From Stenogyne calaminthoides (lineage: Eukaryota > Streptophyta > Magnoliopsida > Lamiales > Lamiaceae), in NCBI GenBank assembly GCA_037126765.1, contig JBBCBC010000026.1, positions 9,660,418 through 9,724,417 on the forward strand: a stretch of 64,000 nucleotides of DNA, given 5' to 3'. Each line of letters opens with the position of its first letter. Position 1 is the stretch's first letter. A program made the translations under genes and the position numbers. Of the stretch, positions 55,791-64,000 are shown one piece after another. The notes below the pieces were generated by a model that saw only the letters and a program-made list of their open reading frames with translations, did no database searches and was not told the DNA's origin.

Positions 55791-56189
55791 TGTTTCTACA
55801 TGGGAAACAACATTATATCCTGGCACAGTAAGAAACATAATTGTGTTTCACAATCAACAGTTGAGTCTAAATATGTTGCTGCTGAAAGTGGCTACACTCA
55901 ACTACTTTGGCTTAAAAAGATGTTTGATGATTATGGGTTGGAAAGTGGTATTTTGACTATTTATTGTGATAATACTAGTGCTATCAATATTTCCAAGAAT
56001 CATGTGCAACATTCATTGACTAAGCATATAAGTATAAGACATCACTTTATAAGAGATCTTGTAGAGAAAGAAATTGTGAAGTTAGAATACATTTCTACTA
56101 AAAAACAGCTTGCTGATATTTTTACAAAAGCCCTTTATAATGAGAGGTTTTCTTCACTTAGAAAATCTCTTGGTCTTTGCTATATCTGA
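55791..56189 (+). CDS. pol: Copia A RNase H C-terminal part
   Basis: It is in the same frame as the RT after the single TGA: NNIISWHSKKHNCVSQSTVE, YCDNTSAINISKN, HISIRHHFIRDLVEKE and KKQLADIFTKALYNERF, ending at TGA 56187-56189. Apart from the TGA, the RT-RNase H unit is intact. Confidence 0.88.
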   Translation, partial: CFYMGNNIISWHSKKHNCVSQSTVESKYVAAESGYTQLLWLKKMFDDYGLESGILTIYCDNTSAINISKNHVQHSLTKHISIRHHFIRDLVEKEIVKLEYISTKKQLADIFTKALYNERFSSLRKSLGLCYI

Positions 56190-57098
56190 ACATAAACACT
56201 AGATGTTGTAACAAATATTTCACAACATTTGAAGCAACATTGTGGTTCTGATAACGTGTTTATCTATTTTTTACTTATGATTGAACTTTAAATGATAGTG
56301 TTATGATCTTATTGTTGAATCATGGTTTAGATACAGAGTCCTGGACATATATCTCTTAAATGCATTGAAAAATAAAGCACAACTTACATGTGTAATAACT
56401 GAGTAACTATGGGACACGGAGCTCGCTACATGTTCTCTTTTCAAAAGGTGATTAAATATACATCCATGTTTGTTCACAATCCATTGAGTAACTATGGGGC
56501 ACGGAGCTCGCGACTACGGTGTTCTCTCTTGAAAAGGTGGATCAATGTGAACATGTGTTCAAAATAAAATTTTCAAAATATGCAACACTTTGATGATGGA
56601 CTTCATGCAAAATTAAGTGTTGAGATATATGTGTGCCGACATTTTGTGAAACCTTAAATGATTCAAACTTTATCTATCATACATGATTTGTTTAAATTTC
56701 TTCTTAAGTTGAATTCGTGGTCAAACATGTTATTTAATCTAAATTGTGTTTATTTAAGTTGGATATGGTTTCTTTTTGTTTTCAAAATTGCTTTTGGCGG
56801 CTGATTACACATCACACGTTCACTCAAACTTAGTGGGTGGTTATTTAACTCCACTATGTTTTGGTTTTTGTAGGTGGTTTTGTGTAATAACGTCCTTCTC
56901 TTCTCTATTTATGTTGATTACGGTATTGTTTTCTATTATATGCTGAAAACATTTTGAGTTGCACTTAGGATTTGAGGTTTGTTGATTTTTACTTATATTA
57001 TTGCACTATTTTCGTCATTTACTTCCTTTTCCCTCCTATATTTTGATTTCATTTTTTTAATTGCTTGGTTTATTTTGATTGGACAGAAAAATGGTGGG
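56190..57098 (+). other. Spacer between RNase H and the envelope-position ORF of copia A
   Basis: It is AT-rich and contains an 85-bp imperfect tandem duplication (56401-56572). At its end there is a T-rich tract followed by GGACAG at 57081-57086, a good splice acceptor just upstream of the ATG at 57099. Confidence 0.6.
56401..56572 (+). repeat. 85-bp imperfect tandem duplication
   Basis: GAGTAACTATGGG, then CACGGAGCTCGC, a TGTTCTCT word and AAAAGGTG occur from 56401 and again from 56486. Confidence 0.8.
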
Positions 57099-59450
57099 AT
57101 GGCTGATAATGCAAACCCTTCGGGATTCCCTGATCATTCATCCAAACACTCAAACCCTTCCTCTGCAGAAAACCCTCCTTTCACTCCTTCCTCTCCTGAA
57201 AACTCGAACCCTCTGAACTTACTAGCAGAAATGGCCGCACAAAACACAGATTATGATTCCACTAATGTTGGTGGATCATCCTCTTCTTCCGTACAAAAAA
57301 CCTATCCCATATGAATTTCCTGTCGATACTCCCAAATCGCTGATTCACTTGATCATCGAGCAAATGCTAGAGAAAAACCTTCCTGTTCTTCCTGATATTT
57401 TTGTTGGGAATAAACTTATCAACGTTAAAGACTTTGTTGATCTCTCTTCTAAACCCTTAGCCGAAGAACCTTCTTCAGAAATTCCTTCAGAAACCTCTGT
57501 TTCTGAACCCGCTGAAGAAACTCCTAACCCATCTCAACCCGCAGATGTTGAGATGAAAGCTTCTGATTCCTCTGATTCAGATGGAATGGGGAAGAAATTA
57601 AAGAACATCCGCTTGATAAAGAAGCAACTTGCTCCCAAGAGAGGTGTTGGGAAATGGGGAAAACGGAGAATGTATTAAAGAAATCTTGGAAAGAAGGTTG
57701 ATTACACTGGTAAACGACCAAAAAGGACAGATGGTAGTGTTGATGACCCTGTTGCTGTTGAAGATTTTGATGAAGAAATGGTTGACCCAGTTGAGCCTGT
57801 TGCTGAACCAAAAGATTTGGATGATGATCTTACTATGGAGGAGTTAATGGCCAAAAAGGAAAGGAGAACAAAGAGGAGAAATGATCCTCAAGTGCATGTT
57901 GCTGCTGATGTTGCTGAATCATCTGATTCAGAGAAAGAAGTAGAATCCCAAAAGGATTCTGAGGAAAATATGGAAAGTGATGAGATAGAACCTGAAGAAG
58001 AACCTAAGGAAGATCCTGAAGAAGAAGATGTACCTGTTGGAAACCAAACTGATGATGAATGGGATCAATTTTGATGAGGTACTGGAATCTGACTCTGACC
58101 CTGATGATAAGGTTGAATATGATAGAAAATCTGATGTTGTTAGATCTATGCTAAAAAAGGTGATTATTGATGAAAGGATCATAAAAATACCTGACTTTGA
58201 GGCTAACAATCTAATAGGTTTTCTTAAGAGTACGTCTTTATTGCATGCTCTTCAATATGCCAAACCTTATTATGTGCCATGGGTTGCCGAATTTTATGCT
58301 AATCTGAAGAAAAGTTGTGGAATTGTGCAATCTGCAAACTATGGGAAAGTCAGATTCAGGTACAATGTTGTCACTATTTCCCCTAGGCTAATTAACTTTT
58401 TCCTAAAGACTAGAAACATGGAGGATGAGTCTGGTGAACTGGATATTGGGGAAGTAATGTCTGTGATAACTGGTGGGAGATATACTGAATGGACTCTTCA
58501 ATTTTCTGCTGCAAAACTGACTTCTTTGTACTCTGTGATACATAAATTGTTGGTTTCAAACTGGTTGCCTTCCAAAAATTCCAATGTGTTAACCGAAGAG
58601 CAAGCATTCTTGTTGTACAAGATTGTACACTTGAATAAATTCGACATGGGTCAGATTATCTTTGATAATATTGTTTCATATGCTAGTAAACACACTGAAG
58701 GAACCATTCTTCCATATCCAAGCCTGATTTGTCAGATGTTGGATAGATTAGAGTTTGAAAGACCAAGGGGTGAGAGAATCAGCAGCTATGTTCCTAGTTT
58801 TGGTATATCTCATGTTCTGAAAGGTGGTAACCGGGTAGTTGATTTGCCTCTGAAAGATAATGAACAACAAACCGAAAATGTTGCCCATTCTGTTGGCAAC
58901 ATTTCCTACACAGTAACCAGATGTGATGGTATCCCTTCTGTTACCTTTTCAAATTAATTCATTTCTGATCAAATTCAATCCATCCAGCAAAGTATAGATG
59001 CTCTGATCATACAGAGAACCTTCTGGAGAAACCTTCTTTCTACTCCAACAGGGGGAGGTTCACCTGATGATGATGGTGATGATGGTGGTTGGAGCTGGTC
59101 AATCTGGCCATGCAGGAGAGAAGGATGTTGCTGAATATGCTGTTGTTGATGATGATGGTGCAGATGCACAAGATGATCAGAATAATGAAGCTGATGCTGA
59201 TGATAGAGAGGTGGATGATGCTGTCAATAGAGCTGTCAATGAAGTTGTGGATGATGCCGTGGAAAATGTTTTTGATGGTGAACAGAATGATGATGTTGCT
59301 GCTGAGCAAATTGTACCTGATGAAGCTGAACCAGTTGATGATAGCCCTGATGATACCGATGATGAGCTGAAGAAGACTCCTAACAGGGAGAGTATGTCCC
59401 CAGAGAGTGTTGCTATCATTGATCAGCTATATGGAGCTGATAACTGGTGA
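57099..59450 (+). pseudogene. Envelope-position ORF of copia A (plant-transposon-protein type), broken
   Basis: The ORF starts at ATG 57099 (ADNANPSGFPDHSSKHSNPS) and has a Ser/Pro-rich, then acidic Lys/Glu-rich region. A globular domain follows at about 58100-58900: IKIPDFEANNLIGFLKSTSL, YAKPYYVPWVAEFYANLKKS, FRYNVVTISPRLINFFL and ILPYPSLICQMLDRLEF. I recognise this as the putative plant transposon protein domain of SIRE ORF3. An Asp/Glu-rich tail ends at TGA 59448. Lesions are a shift in an A-run near 57297, TAA 57676-57678, a shift near 58060, TAA 58955-58957 and a shift near 59080. No signal peptide or transmembrane helix was found, so fusion activity is not supported. Confidence 0.78.
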
Positions 59451-59849
59451 ACAGATTCAAGACAGGGGGAGTTTTTGATGTATGGGGGAGTATTTGCAGA
59501 TTATGGAGATGCAGCCATTCCAATGGCCCAGTCCTTCCCTATACTTCACTACCAAAATTCCTTTCTGTATTGCAATCTTTTATTTACTGCTCTTTACTTT
59601 ATGAACTCTGTTAATGGATAATTAGTTGATACGTTTATGTTTCTGTCATTTAATTTATGTTGGATATTTTGGCCTAAGTACACTGCTGATGTACTTAGTG
59701 CTTGTGTTGGTTGTTTGTTTTTAAATTATGATTTGGTTGAATAGTAGTTGTTCTCTGAATGGCTATTATTTGTTTCTTTCCTGACACAAGTTCGGATGTT
59801 GTTTTTAACATCAGGTGTGTTGTAGTAGAAAGGCCGAATTGGGGGAATT
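59451..59849 (+). other. 3' untranslated region of copia A
   Basis: Purine-rich blocks (GACAGGGGGAG near 59460, GTATGGGGGAG near 59480, TTGGGGGAAT just before the LTR) separate the ORF from the 3' LTR. The last of them is the likely polypurine tract. No coding sequence was seen. Confidence 0.6.
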
Positions 59850-60609
59850 TGTTGATGTTGCATGGATGTTGTTCTAGATGTTGGACAACATTCTGCACAA
59901 CATCTTAAATTTGCCTTTTCTCCTAACACTGAATCTGTTTTATTAGATGTGTTTTTCTATGTTTCCTACATTGCAGGTTGATGACAATTTCAGATATTGT
60001 CAAGCGGTTGCACTGATGGAGTAAGAATAGAAAGATCATGGGTGGTTACACCAAGATCATGGAGATAGTGGAGGAGATCTTCAAGGCTGTCCACACCAAG
60101 TGGATAGGACAATGTAGTTGGTCCAAATGTCTATAAATAGATTGCATTGGTCGACATTCAAGTTTTGAGTAAAAGTGAAATCCCATTTGCTCTACTCCAA
60201 ACTTAAGAGAGTAGCATCCGAGACACAACCGTGTGTGGAGTGTGAGGGTCGATGCTATGTCTATTTGTACTGGTCGAGTGTATTCCAACATTTCCCATGA
60301 GTATTGATTTTGTCTTATTAGATCAAGGTTTAGGTTGAATAAGATCACTAGTTACTTGATTGAATAGATTGATTTTTGGTGTGTGGTTTTTCACTACACC
60401 TTTTAGGATCTTGTAAAAGGTTCGTGTGTATCTCACTACTTGTTATAGTGATGATTTTAACCATGAGGTTTGTATAGTCTTATTATAGACTATAACAATT
60501 TTGGAAAATCCTTGCACCGCGTTTTTATACTTCTGCTGTCATATGTTGTTTTATATGTTTCACAACATTTTCAACAACACTCTGAAAAATACACGCACAC
60601 ACACTTTCA
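59850..60609 (+). mobile_element. 3' LTR of copia A
   Basis: It starts TGTTGATGTTGCATGG, ends ACACACACTTTCA and has TATAAATAG at 60132-60140. It is followed by CTGAC. Confidence 0.93.
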
Positions 60610-61330
60610 CTGACTAACATAATCGACAACATAAGAAAGATCCGGACAAGTGATAGTAAAATATTGCAAAGCTCCCACCAAAGATTGGTAAAGCATTGGA
60701 TCGTGAAACTGATTTCCCGTACTAACCAAAGAATCGCTGGCTTGCAAAGGAGTGGCAATCAATTTACTGTCTAACATGTTGGCTCGTTTCAAAATATCAT
60801 GGGCATACTTTGCTTTGCCCACAAACAAACCATCAATTGTGTAAGAAATCTCAAGCCCTAAGAAGTAATTAAATTGGCCGAGATCTTTGATGGCAAACTC
60901 GGAGTGAGTACGAGTAATGAAACATCGGAGCATGTCCATATCATTGCCTATTATAATAACATCATTGACATAAAGGAGAAGATAAATAACAAACTCACCT
61001 TTGAGGAGAAAAAATAGAGAGGAGTCGGATTGAGTCTGACGAGAGCCCAACGACAGCAAGTATGAGCTAAAACGTTGAAACCAAGCTAAAGGAGCTTGAC
61101 GAAGACCATAGAGAGCCTTCTTTAACCAACACACATGATCAGGATATCTAGGATCAATAAAACCCGGAGGTTGAGACATGAACACAGGCTCAGAAAGCAC
61201 ACCGTTCAAAAAAGCATTCTTCACATCAAGTTGATGAAGAGGCCATTTGTGAACAGATAAGGCTAGAATAACCCGAACCATGGCAGCCTTGACGACCGGG
61301 CTAAAGGTGTGATGGAAGTCCAAACCCGGA
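60610..61330 (-). pseudogene. pol: Copia D reverse transcriptase
   Basis: The open frame 61323-60607 carries HQLDVKNAFLNGVLSEPVFM, LKKALYGLRQAPLAWFQRFS, FNYFLGLEISYTIDGLFVGK and ATPLQASDSLVSTGNQFHDP. The active site reads YVND, with Asn for the first catalytic Asp, so the enzyme should be inactive. The frame stops at the A insertion; the other half is at 11301. Confidence 0.87.
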
Positions 61331-62190
61331 ACCTAAGTGAACCCCTGAGCTACAAGATGGGCCTTGTGTCTCTCGATTGAACCATTCGAGCGATATTTGG
61401 TTCGAAATACCAATTTTAACCCGACAATATTGGTATTCGGCGGACGAGGCACTATGTCTCAAGTACGATTATCATTAAGAGCATCAATCTTTTCTTGCAT
61501 TGCACTAACCCAATGAGGAAATTTAGAGGCAGACTTAAATCCCTTAGGCTCGGAAGATGCAACGAGGGCCGATAGAAGAGCTGTAGAGGCAATATTAACC
61601 GGATATTGTGGTTTAAAAATTTTGGCTTTAGCCCGAGTCATCGTGGGATGAGTGGGCTGAAGGGGTAGGGCTGCTGGAGGTGGTATGGCCTGGTCGTCGA
61701 GGGGCTGGACGGGGTGTGCGGGCTGCATGGGAGGCTCGGGCAGCATGGGCGGATCGTGCTGGGCAGGAGCCATGGGTGCACCAGGCAGCACGGGCGCATG
61801 GGGTGCTGAAGGAGCTGAGTCTGTGTAAAGATAAAGACGACACGAATTGGGCGAGGGGAGATGCAAGTGAGGGGTCGAGTCACGAGCAGCTGGAAAATTC
61901 GGTGAACTGTTATCATGAAAACTCGAGATGCTAAGGTCTTTAGCCTGCGAAAAAGATTGACCTAAAAAAGGGAACACCTGTTCATCAAACTGAGCATGTC
62001 GAGTAATGAATACCTTAGCGGAAATAGGATCGAAACACCTATACCCCTTGTGTGCACTGCTATATCCCAAAAAAATGCATGGACGACTGCGTGGTGATAA
62101 TTTATTATCTGCATAGTTCCGAAGATAAGGGAAGACCCTACAACCAAACGGTTTAAAAATAGCATAGTTCGGTGCACAGTGAAAAAACAA
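61331..62190 (-). pseudogene. pol: Copia D integrase tail, proline-rich linker and RT N-terminus
   Basis: The frame 62190-61459 reads FGCRVFPYLRNYADNKLSPR, IFLGYSSAHKGYRCF, a Pro/Ala/His-rich linker and then FPHWVSAMQEKIDALNDN, the RT start. The linker is encoded by a local GC-rich patch (about 61660-61820). A stop near 61459 and loss of frame to 61330 separate it from the rest of RT. Confidence 0.83.
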
Positions 62191-62191
62191 C

Positions 62192-62758
62192 TCATAAGGC
62201 GATTTGTTTTTCCAAGACGGAAGAAGGGAGCCGATTAATTATATATACTGCTGTAGCAAACACATCAAACCATAACGAAGCTGGAGCAAAGGCATGAAAG
62301 AGCATAGAAAGGCATGTCTCAGTGATATGTCTATGCTTGCGTTCAGCTCGTTCATTTTGCTGTGGAGAATACGGGCAAGAGATGCGATGAAGAATGCCAT
62401 GCTGATTCATAAATGTATTAACATGGTTGTTCAAAAATTCGGTACCCCCATCTGATTGAAAAACCTTCACAGTTGTCGAGAATTGATTGCAAGCAAAAGC
62501 ATGAAATCACATAAAAACATCACTGAACTCAGATTTCGTACGCATATGATACAACCAAGAGAAACGTAAAAAATCATCAACAAACACAGCATAATATAGA
62601 TAACCAGCAGAAGAAGTAACAGGGGCCGGTCCCCACAAATAACAATGCACAATATCAAGAACACTAGCAGCACGTTTATCATTCAAAGGAAAAGGTAATT
62701 TCTTGCTCTTAGCCAACTGGCAAGGCGAACAAACATCAGGATTCGGTAACATGGACAT
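62192..62758 (-). pseudogene. pol: Copia D integrase zinc-finger end and core
   Basis: CSPCQLAKSKKLPFPLN is the second half of the HHCC finger. VHCYLWGPAPVTSSAGYLYY holds the first core region, with Tyr where the catalytic Asp belongs (families usually have a DLWGP-like word). VDDFLRFSWLYHMRTKSE follows. The 62470-62192 frame has FQSDGGTEFLNN (second Asp) and PQQNERAERKHRH (Glu). A frameshift lies near 62480. Sequence upstream of 62772 is cut off by LTR E. Confidence 0.83.
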
Positions 62759-62772
62759 AACATATAAGTGTC

Positions 62773-64000
62773 TGTAGGTCCCGAACGGGTTTTGTTAGGG
62801 TAGAAGTCTAGAGGGGAGGGGTGAATAGACTTCTAAAACTTTTCGTGCGGATCAGGTGTGATTTGCAGATTGCCTGATCAGAGTGCTAGTGAGTCAGTAG
62901 GAACTGATGTTCAATCTTACTGAGTGCCTGAGGGCAGATCAGTTTGATATTTGTCAGTCTAACTGAGAGTGCGGAAGCTTATTTTAACCCATGTGAAAAA
63001 CCAGTTTTATCGATTCAGATTCTTAAGTCAGTTTTCAATCAGCTGACTAAGGTGTCAACCTGATCAGACCAGTTGCTTGGTGCACACTGAGCTTAACTTA
63101 GAATATGTATGCAGTTTTAAACTCAGTTGTATGAATAGTGTAAAGCAATAAGAAAGCAAGTAAATGCACACAAGACTTTTTATAGTGGTTCAGGCAAAAC
63201 CCGTCTTACGTCCACTCTTCCCTTAACACAGGGGAACCTTAACCGAACTTAACCAAACTTAACATGCGGGACTTATCTCCCTCACGGGATGGCCGATAGA
63301 TGTTTACTGAGTTCACACTCTATCGAGTTCACACTCAACCAAACTAGAAATCAGAAAACTAGAATCCCTAGTCTGAAATCTTGTGGTAACAAACTTAACC
63401 TAACTTGCGTTTGGGTAAAGAATGTTTGAGGGTTCCAACTGGAAATCTATCCTGGTGTTTTAGGTAGCCAAAATGCTAGTGGATAGGATTTCTTGCTAAG
63501 ACCAAATGGGATGAACACTCTAAGAATAATCTTCAAATGTGGTGTTCTTCGAGCGGAGATTTTGCTATAGTTTTTGCTTCTTTTTCAGTTTGCTCGATCC
63601 TTGGTCTTCTTTGGTCGTGTATCTTCAAAGTGAAGATCGATCCCATTTTATAGACCTCGAAATCAAAGAGCCGTTGGAGAGCAATTTGAATTTTGGGCTA
63701 TATTAGGTAGGTTGTAGGATATGATTGTGACGTGCTTTCGATTATCGGCGTGGCCGTAGGCATGATTAGCGCCGTTTTTGTCCGCAACGTCGTATCCCGC
63801 ATTGTCAGCTCTTTTTGTGCACGTGTCGCTTTCTCCTTGGCTTCGCGAGGCAGCACTTCAGTAATTTGTCCGTTAGACGATTGATATTCCTTTTGTAGAA
63901 GATTCGTATTGTCTGGTGTATAATTTTAATTGTCACCAGGTGTGAGCTGACTTGATCAGGTAACTGATCAGTCTACCTTGTTTGAGTCTTCTGATGCATA
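62773..64000 (-). mobile_element. Partial LTR of SIRE-type element E, runs off the window
   Basis: It starts TGTAGGTCCCGAACGGG, parallel to the TGTTGGTCCCGG start of element C, and has a TATAGTGGTTCAGGC and a TTACGTCCACTCTTCC segment like the C LTR. A minus-strand TATA (CTATAAAA, 63646-63653) supports minus orientation. It interrupts the integrase frame of copia D. The other border lies outside the window, so it could be a solo LTR or a full element. Confidence 0.75.
63646..63653 (-). promoter_or_regulatory. TATA box of LTR E
   Basis: CTATAAAA on the minus strand, at about the same relative LTR position as in element C. Confidence 0.5.

Larger units (their letters stand above)
11302..60609 (+). 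mobile_element. Copia A: SIRE/Maximus-like element with an envelope-position ORF, split by element B
   Basis: LTRs lie at 11302-12060 and 59850-60609 (759 and 760 bp), starting TGTTGATGTTGCA and ending ACACACACTTTCA. The flanking duplication CTGAC is at 11297-11301 and 60610-60614. Between them, in order, are gag, truncated pol, element B, RT, RNase H, an extra ORF and the 3' LTR. The break made by B lies between integrase and RT. Joining across it with one AATGA gives ...PSTKIM then KSHPSDQIIG in frame. The long gag with two zinc knuckles and the extra ORF place it in the SIRE/Maximus group. Confidence 0.93.
10580..62772 (-). mobile_element. Copia D: RE1/Ale-like Ty1/copia element, outermost of the stack, split by element A
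   Basis: The minus-strand pieces are integrase and reverse transcriptase at 62758-60610 and RNase H plus 3' LTR at 11301-10580. Element A (11302-60609) lies between them with a 5-bp duplication CTGAC. Removing A and one CTGAC rejoins ...VVDYVSQ to FLHSPTIDHFF in frame within the conserved RT/RNase H connection. The gag end lies beyond 62772, where another LTR (E) interrupts it. No upstream LTR is visible in this window. The RE1/Ale assignment rests on protein motifs recalled from the family. Confidence 0.85.

Noticed and set aside
56979..57098. Transmembrane-like N-terminus of the copia A extra ORF
   Set aside because: The hydrophobic residues come from a T-rich tract that ends in a splice acceptor, and an ATG in good context follows at 57099.
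59067..59419. His-, Met- or Ser-rich frames opposite or beside the acidic tail of the copia A ORF
   Set aside because: They are alternative readings of GATGATG-type low-complexity codons encoding the Asp/Glu tail.

Overview
This window is plant nuclear DNA, almost certainly from a eudicot. The evidence is low GC, a spliced BAHD-type acyltransferase gene with plant-style introns, a TRIM element, a MITE-like hairpin, and plant lineages of Ty1/copia (SIRE/Maximus-like, RE1/Ale-like) and Ty3/gypsy (Tat-like) LTR retrotransposons. I see no bacterial, organellar or viral genes, no rRNA, no tRNA gene and no CRISPR array. The only host gene I can support is the acyltransferase on the minus strand at 3281-8240. 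All other coding sequence is retrotransposon.

Layout. 1-972 is featureless. 973-2791 is a solo LTR of a SIRE-type copia with a perfect 5-bp target-site duplication (TSD). 3281-8240 (minus) is a three-exon BAHD acyltransferase with clean splice junctions, intact catalytic motifs and one frameshift in exon 3. A small TRIM element (8243-8508) sits 2 bp upstream of its ATG, and a hairpin MITE lies in intron 1. 8509-10579 is AT-rich without recognisable genes.

10.58-62.77 kb is a nested stack of LTR retrotransposons. An RE1/Ale-like copia (D, minus) was split by a SIRE-like copia (A, plus, 11302-60609, TSD CTGAC). A was split by another copia (B, plus, 14749-54505, TSD AATGA). The 3' LTR of B holds Tat-type gypsy sequence (22862-53950), consisting of one truncated and one full-length unit that share an LTR. 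The truncated gypsy unit was split by a SIRE-type copia (C, minus, 26847-41358, TSD GAAGT). Removing C, B or A with one TSD copy restores continuous sequence, and for A and B the reading frame continues exactly. The right edge (62773-64000) is an unfinished SIRE-type LTR (E) inside D.

How the genes work together. Each element carries gag and pol (protease, integrase, reverse transcriptase, RNase H) between LTR promoters, and all are broken to differing degrees. Three additions stand out. (1) The gypsy units carry an antisense gene with its own TATA box and four exons; in the right copy the exons join into one 927-codon frame with only four stop substitutions and no frameshift. (2) SIRE-type A and C carry a third, envelope-position ORF of the plant-transposon-protein type. 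(3) The left LTR of C differs from its right LTR almost only at CAG/CTG trinucleotides, a pattern that looks more like a methylation-linked sequencing error than evolution. That makes some apparent pseudogenisation in C suspect.
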